Positions 28,993 through 39,521 are shown, counted from the first letter of the stretch. The stretch is 64,000 nucleotides of DNA from Marinomonas pontica (GCF_026191375.1 NZ_JAODTL010000056.1:1-64000); one strand, 5' to 3'. The notes: generated by a model not told the origin, from the sequence alone. Translations and numbers: made by a program.

Positions 28993-29394
28993 ATGCGTCA
29001 TTATGAAATCGTCTTTCTGGTTCACCCAGATCAAAGCGAGCAAGTACCAGCAATGGTTGAGCGTTACACTAACCTAATCACTGAAGATGGTGGTAAAGTT
29101 CACCGTCTAGAAGATTGGGGCCGTCGTCAACTTGCTTACCCAATTAACAAAATTCACAAAGCACACTATGTTCTTATGAACATTGAGTGTTCTGACAGTG
29201 TTTTGTCTGAATTAAACGACACGTTCCGCTACAACGATGCGATCATCCGTAACTTGGTGATTCGTCGTAAAGATGCGGTAACTGACGTATCTCCTATTAA
29301 AGCTTCTGAAGGTCGTGAAGATCGTCGTTCTGCTCCTCAGCGTGAAGAGCGTAACAACGATGCTGACGAAGTATCTGAAGAATCTGAAGATTAA
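28993..29394 (+). CDS. rpsF: Ribosomal protein S6
   Basis: The 133-residue 30S subunit protein pairs with S18 on the platform. It starts [18 protein letters not shown] and has [15 protein letters not shown], both family hallmarks, and the acidic C-terminal tail (EVSEESED) that RimK can extend with glutamates in E. coli. AAGGAG stands before the ATG. It is followed 23 bases later by rpsR. Confidence 0.97.
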   Translation: MRHYEIVFLVHPDQSEQVPAMVERYTNLITEDGGKVHRLEDWGRRQLAYPINKIHKAHYVLMNIECSDSVLSELNDTFRYNDAIIRNLVIRRKDAVTDVSPIKASEGREDRRSAPQREERNNDADEVSEESED

Positions 29395-29417
29395 TTTATT
29401 TTTATTAGGAGACACTC

Positions 29418-29648
29418 ATGGCTCGTTTTTTCCGTCGTCGTAAGTTCTGCCGTTTTACAGCAGAAGGCGTTAAAGAGATCGATTACAAAGATCTAGACAC
29501 ACTGAAAGGTTACATCACTGAAACTGGTAAAATCGTACCTAGCCGTATTACTGGCACTAAGGCTCGTTACCAGCGTCAGCTAGCGACTGCAATCAAACGC
29601 GCTCGCTACATTGCTATTCTTCCTTACACTGACAGCCACTTTAATTAA
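29418..29648 (+). CDS. rpsR: Ribosomal protein S18
   Basis: The 76-residue basic 30S protein begins [17 protein letters not shown]. It has [20 protein letters not shown], the conserved rRNA and S6 contact region, and ends at the usual length. It is co-transcribed with rpsF. Confidence 0.97.
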   Translation: MARFFRRRKFCRFTAEGVKEIDYKDLDTLKGYITETGKIVPSRITGTKARYQRQLATAIKRARYIAILPYTDSHFN

Positions 29649-29669
29649 TAGGCTGAAGAAGCGCTTTTT

Positions 29670-30530
29670 ATGGGTGGTTTAGCTAAATGGGTAATGAATA
29701 AACGCCTTAATGCCATTATTGGTGTAATGGTGTTTGGCCTCATTCCCATGATGTTTTGGCTAGCGGCCGCAATCCTTGGATTGGTGGTGCTTCGTAAAGG
29801 TGTAAAAGAAGGAATACCTGTATTGGCCTGGGGTTGCCTACCAGCATTAGTTTTGTGGGTAATTCAAGGAGATGCAACGGCACTCATGGTGTTGGTTGAT
29901 GTGATGTTGTTGAGCTATTTGCTTAGGTCAACGATGTCGTGGAGTTGGGTGTTATTGGCTGGCAGCTTTTTGGCGGTAGTCAGTACATTGCTCCAACCCG
30001 TTTTGATGGCGGATGTTTTGAATTTGGCGGTTTCGCTGGTTCAGAGGGTCTTGTCTTCGGAAGGGGTTGATGTTCCTGATCAAAGCGTGATTTTTAACCA
30101 GGCGGTAATGGCTATATCCATTTTCCAAGTGGTAATTGCGGTTATTTCTTTGTTTTTGGCGAGGAAGTGGCAGGCAGGGCTCTACAATCCGGGCGGCTTA
30201 CGTGCGGAGTTTCATCAGCTAAGATTGCCAATCGCATTTAGTCTGGTATTGGGTGGAATGATTCTTATAGGAGAGAGCTTAGGCGGATCCTTTATTGTTC
30301 TTTCTCAAGCCGCTATACCTGCTTTAGTGTTGCCGGGGCTTGCTCTAGTACATGGTGTTTTAGCAAAGAAAGAAATTGGGGTTGTTGGACTGATCGCATT
30401 TTATCTTGTGGGATTTTTTGTTTTGAATGTGTATTTTGCAAATATTTTGGTGGCACTTTGTGTGATCGACAGTTTTGTAGATATCCGTTCCAGAATCCAA
30501 GGTAAGGCGTCCAACTCAAGTGATAGCTAA
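29670..30530 (+). CDS. DUF2232-like polytopic membrane protein between rpsR and rplI
   Basis: The 286-residue protein has about seven to eight hydrophobic segments and no catalytic motif. Many Pseudomonas-type gammaproteobacteria carry a DUF2232 membrane protein exactly here, between rpsR and rplI, and the hydrophobic pattern and C-terminal NVYFANILVALCVIDSFVDI fit that group. Its function is not known. Co-transcription with ribosomal genes suggests a growth-linked role. The ATG at 29670 is 21 bases after rpsR; a second in-frame ATG eight codons later could also serve. Confidence 0.75.
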   Translation: MGGLAKWVMNKRLNAIIGVMVFGLIPMMFWLAAAILGLVVLRKGVKEGIPVLAWGCLPALVLWVIQGDATALMVLVDVMLLSYLLRSTMSWSWVLLAGSFLAVVSTLLQPVLMADVLNLAVSLVQRVLSSEGVDVPDQSVIFNQAVMAISIFQVVIAVISLFLARKWQAGLYNPGGLRAEFHQLRLPIAFSLVLGGMILIGESLGGSFIVLSQAAIPALVLPGLALVHGVLAKKEIGVVGLIAFYLVGFFVLNVYFANILVALCVIDSFVDIRSRIQGKASNSSDS

Positions 30531-30552
30531 TGATTAATTAGAGGTGATCGAG

Positions 30553-30996
30553 ATGGAAGTTATTCTACTCGACAAAGTAAACAAGCTAGGCGGTATTGGT
30601 GACGTTGCAGTTGTTAAACCAGGCTATGCTCGTAACTTTTTGATTCCGAACAAAAAAGCGGTAATGGCGACTAAAGCTAACTTGGCTAGCTTTGAAGAGC
30701 GTCGTGTTGAACTTGAAGCGAAAGCGGCTGAACGTAAAGTTGCTGCTGAAGCTCGTGCTTTGACACTAGAAGGCAAAACTTTCACTATCGCGGCAAACGC
30801 TGGTGATGAAGGTAAGCTTTTCGGTTCTATCGGCACTCGTGACATCGCTGAGGCTATTTCTGCTGAAGTAGCGGTAGAGAAAGCGGAAATTCGTCTTCCT
30901 GAAGGCGCAATTCGTCACACTGGTTCTTTCGAAGTAGACATCCAACTTCATTCTGAAGTGGTTGTAACTGTTACTTTGGCTGTAATCGCTGAGTAA
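30553..30996 (+). CDS. rplI: Ribosomal protein L9
   Basis: The 147-residue 50S protein has the N-terminal rRNA-binding domain [17 protein letters not shown] plus [13 protein letters not shown], a long helix, and the C-terminal domain ([14 protein letters not shown]). The ATG at 30553 is preceded by GAGGTG. It is the last gene of the operon, ending at a strong terminator. Confidence 0.97.
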   Translation: MEVILLDKVNKLGGIGDVAVVKPGYARNFLIPNKKAVMATKANLASFEERRVELEAKAAERKVAAEARALTLEGKTFTIAANAGDEGKLFGSIGTRDIAEAISAEVAVEKAEIRLPEGAIRHTGSFEVDIQLHSEVVVTVTLAVIAE

Positions 30997-31049
30997 TTTG
31001 TTTCGACAAATTGCTTGAGAAAGTCGTAAGTCTTTCTCAAATAAGAGAA

Positions 31050-31082
31050 GGGTATCTTGCTATTGCAAGATGCCCTTTTTTT
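31050..31082 (+). terminator. Terminator of the rpsF-rplI operon
   Basis: The 11-base stem GGGTATCTTGC/GCAAGATGCCC (one G-T pair) has a TATT loop and is followed by seven T residues. Confidence 0.9.
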
Positions 31083-31138
31083 CGGGCGTGCTAAGCTAAT
31101 CCTCCACTATTTTTTCTGTTTTTGTATGGGTATTTTGC

Positions 31139-32515
31139 GTGCAACTAAATGATTCTGAAGTCGCTTCTATTAAATTACCACCGTATTCCATTGAGGCTGA
31201 ACGTTCTGTTGTTGGCGGCTTAATGCTGGATCCGCAAGCTTGGGAGAAAGTCTCTGAGCTTGTGATTGCCGATGACTTTTATCGACCAGAGCATAAGGCA
31301 ATTTTTACTGTAATTGCTCGTTTGGCTGATGAGTCAGAACCTATTGACGTGGTGACTATAGGGGAGCGATTAGATAAACGAGGCGATTTAGAGTCCATTG
31401 GTGGAATGGCTTATTTGATTGAAGTGGCAGAAGCGACTCCAAGCGCATCAAATATTGCCGCATACGCAGACATTGTTCGTGAGCGATCTATTCTGCGTCG
31501 TTTGATTTCAACCACAAACGATATTTCGGCTAGAGCGTTTCACCCTGAAGGAATGACGGCTGCCGAAGTGTTGGATGAAGCCGAACGAAAAATATTTCAG
31601 ATTGCAGAGGGTGGAGACAAAAAAGGCGGGCCACGCATTGCCGCTGATATTCTAAGTGCTACCGTAGATAAAATCGATGAACTGTATCATCAAGAAGGTG
31701 CGATAACGGGGCTGAGTACTGGCTTTACCGATCTTGATGCCATGACGGCGGGTTTACAGCCTTCGGATTTGGTTATCGTGGCCGGTCGTCCTTCTATGGG
31801 TAAAACAACGTTTGCGATGAACTTGGTGGAAAATGCCGCCATGATCAGTGAAAAGCCTGTGATTGTATTCAGTCTGGAGATGCCAGCGGAGTCGCTTATG
31901 ATGCGTATGCTGTCTTCTCTTGGCCGTATCGATCAAACGCGTATGCGCTCAGGTCAGTTGATTCAAGAGGATTGGGACAAGTTAATGTCAGCCGTCAAAA
32001 TGCTCAAAGATCGCAAGCTGTTTATCGATGATACTGGCGGTATCAGCCCGACAGAAATGCGTTCGCGTGTTCGTCGTATTGCTCGTGAACACGGTGGGGT
32101 GGCATTAATCATGGTCGATTACCTTCAATTGATGCAGATTCCTGGTTTCACCGAGGGGCGAACCAACGAAATTTCTGAAATATCTCGATCGCTAAAAGCC
32201 ATCGCCAAAGAAATGGAGTGCCCTATGGTGGCATTGTCACAGTTGAACCGGAGTTTGGAGAATCGACCAAATAAGCGCCCTGTAAACTCTGACTTGCGTG
32301 AATCTGGAGCGATCGAGCAGGATGCGGATGTGATTTCGTTTGTCTATCGTGATGAAGTTTATCATGAAGATACGCCGCATAAGGGGATTGCCGAGATCAT
32401 CATCGGTAAGCAGCGTAACGGCCCCATTGGTACTTGTCGCTTAGCGTTTGTGGGCAAATACACGCGTTTTGAGGATTTAGCGCCGGATGCCTACCGAGAT
32501 TTTGATGACGAATAG
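31139..32515 (+). CDS. dnaB: Replicative DNA helicase
   Basis: The product is a hexameric 5'-3' helicase of the replication fork. It has an N-terminal DnaG/DnaC-interaction domain (YSIEAERSVVGGLML) and a RecA-like domain with Walker A AGRPSMGKTT, Walker B LIMVDYLQLM and DnaB motif IAKEMECPMVALSQLNR. It is 458 residues with no intein. The GTG start at 31139 has a modest ribosome site. Placement after rplI is common in gammaproteobacteria. Confidence 0.96.
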   Translation: MQLNDSEVASIKLPPYSIEAERSVVGGLMLDPQAWEKVSELVIADDFYRPEHKAIFTVIARLADESEPIDVVTIGERLDKRGDLESIGGMAYLIEVAEATPSASNIAAYADIVRERSILRRLISTTNDISARAFHPEGMTAAEVLDEAERKIFQIAEGGDKKGGPRIAADILSATVDKIDELYHQEGAITGLSTGFTDLDAMTAGLQPSDLVIVAGRPSMGKTTFAMNLVENAAMISEKPVIVFSLEMPAESLMMRMLSSLGRIDQTRMRSGQLIQEDWDKLMSAVKMLKDRKLFIDDTGGISPTEMRSRVRRIAREHGGVALIMVDYLQLMQIPGFTEGRTNEISEISRSLKAIAKEMECPMVALSQLNRSLENRPNKRPVNSDLRESGAIEQDADVISFVYRDEVYHEDTPHKGIAEIIIGKQRNGPIGTCRLAFVGKYTRFEDLAPDAYRDFDDE

Positions 32516-32609
32516 GCCAATACTGGTGTATTTTGATTGTCTTTATACATAATAAGAAGCCACGCAGATCATAGGTGGCGAAATAAACGAATGGATCGAG
32601 AGCTATTTT

Positions 32610-34172
32610 ATGCGAAAAATGCCAGTAACAAATAAAGAGAATGACTTTCCTGAAAGCTATGTTTTGGTTTCCAGTACGGATGTTAAAGGACGTATTACGT
32701 TTGTTAATGATGTTTTCTGTGAGGTAGCAGGTTATGAGCGTGACGCTTTGATTGGCGCGCCTCATAACGTGATCCGTCACCCTGATGTGCCGCCAGCCGT
32801 GTTTGCGGATATGTGGGCTAATCTCAAGCAGGGTAAAAGCTGGATGGGCTTGGTGAAAAACCGTTGTGCGAATGGCGATCATTATTGGGTGAGTGCTCAT
32901 GTAAGTCCATTATTGGATGGCAGTAACGTTATTGGGTATGAATCGGTTCGTCGTAAAGCGACACGCGATGAAATTCAACACGCTCAGTCTGTCTATGACC
33001 GCATTAATGCGGGTAAAGGTTTGGTGCCTGCAGTCACAAAAACAACGGCGCATTTGGCGAACGCTTCTTGGCCTTTAATGGCATGTTTTGTACTGCTTGC
33101 TGTGGCGTGTTTGTTGTCGAATGTGTTGGCATTGCAAGTGATTGGTCCTATCTTGGCGTTACTGGGTGTGTTGCTTTCTAATCATCAACGACAATCTTTG
33201 GCCTCTGTGGTGTCTGGTTTATCCGCCGAATCTCAGAATCCTATCGGTCAATACTTGTACTGTAAAACGGTCGGGACAAAAGCAGCGATTAAATTTGCTA
33301 AGATTCACCAAGAAGCCGCTGGAAATACGTTTCGATATCGTTTGAAAGAGGGCGCTGGGCAATTGCGTCAGCGTGCATCAGAGGCCAAAGCCAGTGTGAC
33401 CACTAATTTGGCTAACTTTAATAAGCAGCGAAATACTTTTCAGGAAGTGGTCGCAGCAAGTTCTCAGTTATTGTCCAGCGTGACTCATGTGGCGGAACAC
33501 GTTCATGTGGCCGTGGAGGCAACGGAGTCGGTAGGAGGTGTGTCTCGCGAGAGTCGTCTGTTGGCTCAGCAAACGGGTGAGACAATGCGCCAAGTGTATC
33601 AAGACATATCTGATGCAAAAAAAGTGGTTGCGATATTGGCGGAGCGCAGTGACAGCATTAATGAAGTGGTAAGTTCCATTAGTGGTATTGCAGAGCAAAC
33701 CAATTTGCTGGCATTGAATGCAGCCATTGAATCTGCTCGTGCAGGAGAGGCCGGACGAGGCTTTGCTGTCGTGGCGGATGAAGTGCGTGCGTTGGCGATT
33801 CGTACCCAAAACGCGACGCAAAGTATCCATAGCATGACGGAAGAATTGAAGAAAAACACACTGGATGTTACCAACACCATCGACAAAGGCACGGCAGTTG
33901 CTCAAGAAGGTGTGGATAGTGTGAATAAAGTGGCTCAAAAAATGAGCGATATTGAAATGGCGATCAAGCAAGTAGTGGCCATGACAGCGCAAATTAATGT
34001 CTCTTCAGAAGAGCAGGCCAGTGTGGCTCGTGACCTGAATGATAAGATGCAAGAAGTCGATGCGTTGAGCATTAATAGCATCGAAAGGGCGGAAAATATC
34101 GTAATCAATATTAGCCACATTGAAGAAGAGGCTTATGAGCAAGGTAACCTTGCAGAGCGCATGAAACAGTAG
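32610..34172 (+). CDS. PAS-containing methyl-accepting chemoreceptor (Aer-like)
   Basis: The 520-residue chemoreceptor has a cytoplasmic N-terminal PAS domain of Aer type (residues about 15-115; [32 protein letters not shown]) that may bind FAD and report redox or oxygen. It is followed by two closely spaced membrane segments (about 150-190) and a signalling coiled coil. The hairpin tip that binds CheA/CheW is clear around residues 360-380 ([18 protein letters not shown]). There is no periplasmic sensor domain. It sits alone between dnaB and bioA and ends at a strong bidirectional terminator. FAD binding is inferred. Confidence 0.9.
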   Translation: MRKMPVTNKENDFPESYVLVSSTDVKGRITFVNDVFCEVAGYERDALIGAPHNVIRHPDVPPAVFADMWANLKQGKSWMGLVKNRCANGDHYWVSAHVSPLLDGSNVIGYESVRRKATRDEIQHAQSVYDRINAGKGLVPAVTKTTAHLANASWPLMACFVLLAVACLLSNVLALQVIGPILALLGVLLSNHQRQSLASVVSGLSAESQNPIGQYLYCKTVGTKAAIKFAKIHQEAAGNTFRYRLKEGAGQLRQRASEAKASVTTNLANFNKQRNTFQEVVAASSQLLSSVTHVAEHVHVAVEATESVGGVSRESRLLAQQTGETMRQVYQDISDAKKVVAILAERSDSINEVVSSISGIAEQTNLLALNAAIESARAGEAGRGFAVVADEVRALAIRTQNATQSIHSMTEELKKNTLDVTNTIDKGTAVAQEGVDSVNKVAQKMSDIEMAIKQVVAMTAQINVSSEEQASVARDLNDKMQEVDALSINSIERAENIVINISHIEEEAYEQGNLAERMKQ

Positions 34173-34194
34173 TCTTTTTGAGGTGGAATGCTCA

Positions 34195-34232
34195 CTGGTT
34201 AAGTGAATGTTCGCTGGTTAAGTGATTGTTAA
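34195..34232 (+). repeat. Two-copy 19-base tandem repeat
   Basis: CTGGTTAAGTGA occurs at 34195-34206 and again at 34214-34225, each followed by an ATGTT/TTGTT-like tail. It lies in the short gap between the chemoreceptor stop codon and the terminator. No function is evident. Confidence 0.7.
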
Positions 34233-34234
34233 AC

Positions 34235-34275
34235 AAAAAAGCGCCTTGAGTGACACGCACTCAAGGCGCTTTTTT
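34235..34275. terminator. Bidirectional terminator between chemoreceptor gene and bioA
   Basis: The long perfect stem GCGCCTTGAGTG/CACTCAAGGCGC has an A-run before it and a T-run after it, serving both convergent genes. Confidence 0.92.
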
Positions 34276-34287
34276 GTCTGGATGGTG

Positions 34288-35574
34288 TTAAATGGCTTCT
34301 TCACTGGCTACTTTGTAAATGGCCTCGGCCAGCTTGTTAATTTGCTTTTGAGTAATGATGTAAGGTGGCATGAGGTAAATAAGTTTTCCAAATGGGCGAA
34401 TCCAAACGCCAAGTTCAACGAATTTGGGCTGTATTTCATGCAAACTTACGGAGTTATTGAGTTCAACAACTCCGATGGCACCAAGACATCGAACTTCCTT
34501 AACTTGCTTTAATTGTTCGCAAGGCGACAGCGCTTCTTTCATCCATGTTTCGAGTTGGGAAATGTGTTCGACAATGTCGTATTGATTCAATAAGGACAAG
34601 CTGGCATTAGCGGCAGCACAAGCGAGTGGATTACCCATAAATGTTGGGCCATGCATAAACACGCCGCCTTCTTGGCTGATGCCCAGTGCGACTTTGTTGT
34701 TGGTTAATGTGGCGGCAAGAGTCATATAACCGCCGGTCAATGCTTTGCCAACACACATAATGTCGGGGCAAATGTTGGTGTGGTCGGTTGCGAAAGGTTT
34801 GCCTGTGCGGCCAAAGCCTGTGGCAATTTCATCAAAAATTAGCAAGATATCGAATTCATCACACAGCGTTCTAATGTGATCAAGATAAGCTGGATTGTAG
34901 AAACGCATGCCGCCAGCGTTTTGCACAACGGGCTCTATGATAAACCCCGCTATGTGTTGATGGTGTGTTTGAAATGTGTGGCGAATTTCTTCTAAATATT
35001 CACGCTTAACGGGATCATGAATCCCTGTTGGCGGCGGCGAAACGAAGTGCTGTCGGGTCAGCGCTCCGGTAAATAAATTATGCATTCCGTTTTCTGGATC
35101 GCACACGGACATGGCTGCAAAGGTGTCTCCGTGGTAGCCGCTTTTGGGGGTGACAAAAAATTGTTTATTAGGTTTGCCTTGGGTATTCCAGTACTGGATT
35201 GCCATTTTTAGGGCAACTTCTACGGATACTGAGCCAGAGTCGGAAAAGAAAACGCGCTGCAAATCGCGGGGTGTCATTGCGATGAGTTTTTCGGCAAGTT
35301 CGATCGCAGGTTTGTGTGTCAATCCACCAAACATGACATGAGAAAATTGCGACAGTTGCTCTTGAATAGCGGCGTTTATGGTTGGGTGGTTGTAGCCATG
35401 AATCACGCTCCACCATGAGGACATGCCATCTACCAGTGTTTTTCCGTTGCTTAGTGTTATTTCACACTGAGCGGCTTTTTCGACCAGAAAGTGAGGGCTT
35501 GGGTGACTCATGGATGTGTAAGGGTGCCACAGTAATTGCTTGTCTAAGTCTAGGTACTCTTGTTGTGTTTTCAT
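34288..35574 (-). CDS. bioA: Adenosylmethionine-8-amino-7-oxononanoate aminotransferase
   Basis: This PLP enzyme makes 7,8-diaminopelargonate from KAPA, using SAM as amino donor. LLWHPYTSM and WWSVIHGYNHP are BioA hallmarks. The PLP lysine lies in CVGKALTGGYMT (residue 277 from the chosen start) and the PLP aspartate in LLIFDEIATGFGR. I choose the second methionine (35572-35574), which gives 428 residues; an ATG four codons earlier is equally possible. It lies downstream of comF on the same strand, and both are divergent from bioBFHCD. Confidence 0.94.
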   Translation of the reverse strand: MKTQQEYLDLDKQLLWHPYTSMSHPSPHFLVEKAAQCEITLSNGKTLVDGMSSWWSVIHGYNHPTINAAIQEQLSQFSHVMFGGLTHKPAIELAEKLIAMTPRDLQRVFFSDSGSVSVEVALKMAIQYWNTQGKPNKQFFVTPKSGYHGDTFAAMSVCDPENGMHNLFTGALTRQHFVSPPPTGIHDPVKREYLEEIRHTFQTHHQHIAGFIIEPVVQNAGGMRFYNPAYLDHIRTLCDEFDILLIFDEIATGFGRTGKPFATDHTNICPDIMCVGKALTGGYMTLAATLTNNKVALGISQEGGVFMHGPTFMGNPLACAAANASLSLLNQYDIVEHISQLETWMKEALSPCEQLKQVKEVRCLGAIGVVELNNSVSLHEIQPKFVELGVWIRPFGKLIYLMPPYIITQKQINKLAEAIYKVASEEAI

Positions 35575-35643
35575 GATCTTAACCATTGTTTTGTTGGCAG
35601 CATACTAAACAATGGTTAAGAAGATGGCTAGACCGCTGGATTT

Positions 35644-36396
35644 TTATCCTTGCTGCTCTTTGTCGGGCGTTCGGGCTATTAGCCAAATATCAACGCGTTC
35701 AGCGCCGGCATCAAGCAGTTGTTTTGTGCAGCTTTCAATCGTGCTCCCAGTTGTCATGATGTCGTCAAAGAGTGCGACATGTTTGGCAATAGCGCCATCG
35801 ATATAATAGCTGTTTTGTGGGTTTCGCAGACGTTCCTTTCGGCTCAATGTGTGCTGGGCTTGAGTGTTTTTGCTTTTTTTGAGTGGGTTGTTCTTTGGTA
35901 GAGTTGGGCATTGAATGTTGGCTTGCTGTTGGAGCTTTTTGACTAATAGGTGCGCCATTTTTTGGGTTTGGCAAAAGCCACGTTCTTTGATTCGACTCGC
36001 ATGGCTTGGTACGTAAATGATTTGGTCTGGCCAGTTTCCGGTGTTGTATGACGCTATTACATGCTCACCGAGCAAATCAGTAAGTGGTCGAATGTAATGG
36101 TTGCCTTGATTGAATTTGATGCTGTGAATGAGTGTTTTGATGATGCCTTCAAACCGATACGGCGCGATGCAGGTATGGTACGCAGGCGCTGATGTCTGAC
36201 ATTGTCCACATAAAATATTGGGGGAATGTGTGGGGCGCTTGCATTGGCAGCAATGTCTATTGTTGTTAGGGAGGCCTTTTTGGCAGTAATGACAGAGCGT
36301 GTGCGGACTACTGGCATGGCAAAGGTAGCATCGATTTAAAAATAAACACTTGTAAACCGAGCGTATTTTTCTGGTTGACAGTTTTTTCCAGTCCAT
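35644..36396 (-). CDS. comF: ComF-family phosphoribosyltransferase-like protein
   Basis: The 250-residue protein has N-terminal CxxC zinc-finger pairs (CYLCH, CHYCQ, CCQCK, CGQCQ) and a C-terminal PRTase fold with the PRPP loop [16 protein letters not shown]. The family supports uptake of DNA in competent bacteria; GntX of E. coli is a relative. It is commonly placed beside bioB in Pseudomonas-type genomes. The start codon region overlaps the divergent bioB promoter, and the BirA-type operator lies in its first codons. Confidence 0.9.
   Translation of the reverse strand: MDWKKLSTRKIRSVYKCLFLNRCYLCHASSPHTLCHYCQKGLPNNNRHCCQCKRPTHSPNILCGQCQTSAPAYHTCIAPYRFEGIIKTLIHSIKFNQGNHYIRPLTDLLGEHVIASYNTGNWPDQIIYVPSHASRIKERGFCQTQKMAHLLVKKLQQQANIQCPTLPKNNPLKKSKNTQAQHTLSRKERLRNPQNSYYIDGAIAKHVALFDDIMTTGSTIESCTKQLLDAGAERVDIWLIARTPDKEQQG
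36350..36381. promoter_or_regulatory. BirA-type biotin operator
   Basis: TTGTAAACC (36350-36358) and GGTTGACAG (36373-36381) are separated by 14 bases. The left arm is identical to the E. coli bio operator half-site, and the right arm differs at two positions from GGTTTACAA. The right arm covers the -35 box of the bioB promoter, so BirA carrying biotinoyl-AMP should block transcription. The site lies inside the first codons of comF. Confidence 0.8.
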
Positions 36397-36402
36397 TAGT
36401 AT
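36375..36402 (+). promoter_or_regulatory. bioB promoter
   Basis: Consensus -35 TTGACA (36375-36380), a 16-base spacer and -10 TAGTAT (36397-36402) lie in the bioB/comF divergent region, overlapped by the BirA-type operator. The start would be near 36409, giving a leader of about 26 bases. Confidence 0.75.
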
Positions 36403-36434
36403 TGCTCCATCAAATCTATTGGATCGAGGGTGTC

Positions 36435-37511
36435 ATGTCTCTAAGTATGTCTCAAAACACACCAATCAGTGCCGCTCAGCCGCGCTTTGATTGGACTCAA
36501 ACCGAAATAAAAGCGCTTTTTGATTTGCCTTTTATGGATTTAATGTTTCGTGCTCAGACCGTCCATAGAGAAAATTTTGCACCAAATGAAGTGCAAGTTA
36601 GTACGTTGTTGTCGATAAAAACAGGCGCTTGCCCTGAAGACTGCAAATATTGTCCACAGAGTGGTCACTATAATACGGAACTTGAAAAAGAAAAGTTAAT
36701 GGAAGTGCAAAAGGTGCTTGAAGAAGCGGCTTTGGCCAAAGAAAAAGGCGCGAGCCGTTTTTGTATGGGAGCGGCGTGGAAGCATCCTTCTGAAAAAGAC
36801 TTTCCATATGTATTGGAAATGATTAAAGGGGTGAAATCCCTAGGTCTGGAGTCGTGTGTGACGCTGGGTACTTTAAATGATGAACAAGCGAAACGTTTGT
36901 CGGATGTGGGATTGGATTATTACAATCACAATTTGGATACGTCTGCAGAGTTCTACGACAGCATCATTACCACACGTTCTTATCAAGACCGTTTAGATAC
37001 GCTTTCCCGTGTTCGTGATTCTGGGATCAAGCTTTGTTGCGGCGGTATTATGGGAATGGGCGAAGAGCAAAAAGACCGAGTGGGTCTGCTGCGTCAACTT
37101 TCTCAAATGACACCACATCCGGAAAGTGTGCCAATCAATATGTTGGTCAAAGTAGAGGGAACTCCGCTGGAGAATGTGGAGGATCTTGATACGTTTGAGT
37201 TCATTCGAACGATTGCGGTGGCGCGTATATTGATGCCTAAATCTCATGTGCGATTATCGGCAGGCCGTCAGGGTATGAATGAGCAAACGCAAGCTTTGTG
37301 CTTCATGGCGGGCGCGAACTCAATATTCTATGGGGAAAAGCTGCTAACAACAGGTAACCCAGAAGCGGACAAAGACATGGCTTTATTTGCGAATTTGGGT
37401 ATTAATCCTGAAAAGCGAGAAGAGCACTCGGATGAAGCCGTGGCGGAAGCCATTGCTGCGCAAGCGATAAAACAAGAAGAGTCTAAGTTGTTTTATGAAG
37501 CCAGCGTTTAA
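36435..37511 (+). CDS. bioB: Biotin synthase
   Basis: This radical-SAM enzyme inserts sulfur into dethiobiotin. The radical cluster motif is CPEDCKYC (CxxxCxxC), and cluster and substrate residues are in YYNHNLDTS and [15 protein letters not shown] start at the ATG at 36435, with GAGGG four bases ahead. The frame is open further back, but that part is promoter and comF. The product is 358 residues. It leads bioB-F-H-C-D and overlaps bioF by 17 bases. Confidence 0.96.
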   Translation: MSLSMSQNTPISAAQPRFDWTQTEIKALFDLPFMDLMFRAQTVHRENFAPNEVQVSTLLSIKTGACPEDCKYCPQSGHYNTELEKEKLMEVQKVLEEAALAKEKGASRFCMGAAWKHPSEKDFPYVLEMIKGVKSLGLESCVTLGTLNDEQAKRLSDVGLDYYNHNLDTSAEFYDSIITTRSYQDRLDTLSRVRDSGIKLCCGGIMGMGEEQKDRVGLLRQLSQMTPHPESVPINMLVKVEGTPLENVEDLDTFEFIRTIAVARILMPKSHVRLSAGRQGMNEQTQALCFMAGANSIFYGEKLLTTGNPEADKDMALFANLGINPEKREEHSDEAVAEAIAAQAIKQEESKLFYEASV

Positions 37512-38694
37512 TACGCCTGATTGGGTATTGGCGGCGCTGGATGAGCGTCGCCAGCACGATTTAATGCGTCAAACAATGACGCTTAATAGCGCTCAAGTAC
37601 CTCATACCCAGATCCACTCCCAAAATTTTACGGCTTTTTGTTCGAACGATTACCTTGGGTTGGCCAATCACCCTAAACTGATTGCTGCGATGAATGATAC
37701 CGCGCAAGTTTATGGTGTGGGTGGCGGTTCTTCGCATTTGGTGTGTGGGCATTTAACGCCCCACCAAATGCTGGAAGAGGCGCTAGCTGACTGGCTTGGT
37801 TATGAGCGAGTCATGCTGTTTAGTACTGGTTATATGGCAAACCTCGGCGTGATTTCAGCGCTGACTGGTAAGCATCGCCCTGTTGTGCAAGATAAGCTCA
37901 ATCACGCTTCGTTGATTGATGGTGCGTTATTGGCGCAAGCACCGTTACGCCGTTATTTGCATGGGGATGTAAAAAGTGCTGAAAAACTGCTTTCTAAGTC
38001 GAGTGATTCCGGGTTATTGGTGACGGATGGTGTGTTCAGCATGGATGGTGATGTGGCGCCTCTTGCTGACTTGTCTGCTTTGGCCGCTCGCCATGATTGG
38101 ATGTTGATGGTGGATGATGCTCATGGGCTTGGGTGTTTGGGTGACGCTGGTCGAGGCTGTATGTCGCTAGCCGGTTTGAATGCGCAGACGATGCCCATTT
38201 TAGTAGGGACATTTGGCAAGGCGTTTGGAACCGCCGGGGCTTTTGTGGCTACGTCTCATGATTTTGCGGATTACCTTACGCAATTTGCGCGTCCTTATGT
38301 TTATACTACCGCTATGTCACCCGCAATGGCGGGAGCGACGTTGGCTTCCTTGCAGATTATTCAGTCGGATGAAGGTGAGGAGCGGAGAGCACGATTGGCT
38401 GAGCACGTCGCGTATTTCAGGCAACGAGTCAAGTCCCTGCCAGTGGCGTTGATGCCTTCGAATACCGCCATTCAACCTATTGTTATTGGTGATAGCAAAT
38501 CGGCCATTCGTCTGAGTGAGCAATTAAAGGCTCTTGGAATCTGGTGTACTGCGATTCGTCCTCCGACCGTACCTGCGGGTAGTGCGCGCTTGAGAATTAC
38601 ATTAAGTGCTGCCCACTCTGATGCGGATTTAGTGTTATTATGCGATTCACTCGAAAAAGTTTTGACTGCGAAACTTTCAAACGCAACACGTTAA
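37495..38694 (+). CDS. bioF: 8-amino-7-oxononanoate synthase
   Basis: This PLP-dependent enzyme condenses pimeloyl-ACP/CoA with L-alanine. It has [13 protein letters not shown] near the N-terminus, the aspartate in DDAHGLG, and the PLP lysine in GTFGKAFG. It is 399 residues and overlaps the end of bioB, indicating coupling. Confidence 0.95.
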   Translation: MKPAFNTPDWVLAALDERRQHDLMRQTMTLNSAQVPHTQIHSQNFTAFCSNDYLGLANHPKLIAAMNDTAQVYGVGGGSSHLVCGHLTPHQMLEEALADWLGYERVMLFSTGYMANLGVISALTGKHRPVVQDKLNHASLIDGALLAQAPLRRYLHGDVKSAEKLLSKSSDSGLLVTDGVFSMDGDVAPLADLSALAARHDWMLMVDDAHGLGCLGDAGRGCMSLAGLNAQTMPILVGTFGKAFGTAGAFVATSHDFADYLTQFARPYVYTTAMSPAMAGATLASLQIIQSDEGEERRARLAEHVAYFRQRVKSLPVALMPSNTAIQPIVIGDSKSAIRLSEQLKALGIWCTAIRPPTVPAGSARLRITLSAAHSDADLVLLCDSLEKVLTAKLSNATR

Positions 38695-38717
38695 ATTCAC
38701 AGTAATAGAGGGACAGC

Positions 38718-39521
38718 ATGCGAGCACGTATAGAAACCGAAGCTTTTGGGAATCCGTCTGACCAAGCCATTTTTTTGGTATCCGGCTGGGCAATGCCAAA
38801 AGAAGTGATGCGTGCTTTTGCTTTACGATTGAGTCAGCGTTTTTATGTAGTAATAGCAAATTTGCCGGGCGTCTCTCTCGATGAACAGTGGATCTCTCGT
38901 TCTCGCATTGGGCCGAATTACGACATTGATGCGTTGTCTGAGCAATTGATCGACGTTGCACCTGCAGACGCATGGTGGATTGGTTGGTCTTTGGGTGGCA
39001 TGGTGTCGGTTTATGTTGCGGCGCGTCGTTCAAGTCAGGTGTTAGGTCTAGTGACTTTGTCGGCTTCCCCAAGCTTTATTCAGCGAGAAAACTGGCCAAA
39101 TGGTATGTCGGTTGATGACTTCGAGGCTTTTTCATCTTTAGTCGACACGTCACCAGAGCAAGGGCTTCAGCGTTTTGTAATGCTTCAGGCGAAAGGCGCG
39201 AAAAATGAGAGGGCTCTTATTAAGCAATTGCAGTCATTCTTACCCATCAATACGTTAAACCGCTCAGCATTAGTGGGTGGGTTGCGTCTTCTTAAATCGC
39301 TTGATGTTCGTCGTGAATGGTCGCTTTTGGATCTGCCCAATTTGCACCTATTGGGCGGTAAGGATAGGTTGGTTTCTGCTGAAACTGTCACGCAACAAAC
39401 TGATGTAAACCCTTTACAACAATGCGTTGTTTTACCCCATTGTGCGCACCAGTCTTTCATTGAAGATGAAGACACTTGTGTGCAGCAGATAGAAAGCTTT
39501 ATTGATGCTAATACCCCATGA
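38718..39521 (+). CDS. bioH: Pimeloyl-ACP methyl ester carboxylesterase
   Basis: The alpha/beta hydrolase releases methanol from pimeloyl-ACP methyl ester to end BioC-dependent elongation. The nucleophile elbow is GWSLGG, with an acid aspartate in LGGKDRLV and histidine in LPHCAHQSF. The sequence is diverged from E. coli BioH but has the same size (267 residues) and sits between bioF and bioC. It overlaps the start of bioC. Confidence 0.88.
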   Translation: MRARIETEAFGNPSDQAIFLVSGWAMPKEVMRAFALRLSQRFYVVIANLPGVSLDEQWISRSRIGPNYDIDALSEQLIDVAPADAWWIGWSLGGMVSVYVAARRSSQVLGLVTLSASPSFIQRENWPNGMSVDDFEAFSSLVDTSPEQGLQRFVMLQAKGAKNERALIKQLQSFLPINTLNRSALVGGLRLLKSLDVRREWSLLDLPNLHLLGGKDRLVSAETVTQQTDVNPLQQCVVLPHCAHQSFIEDEDTCVQQIESFIDANTP

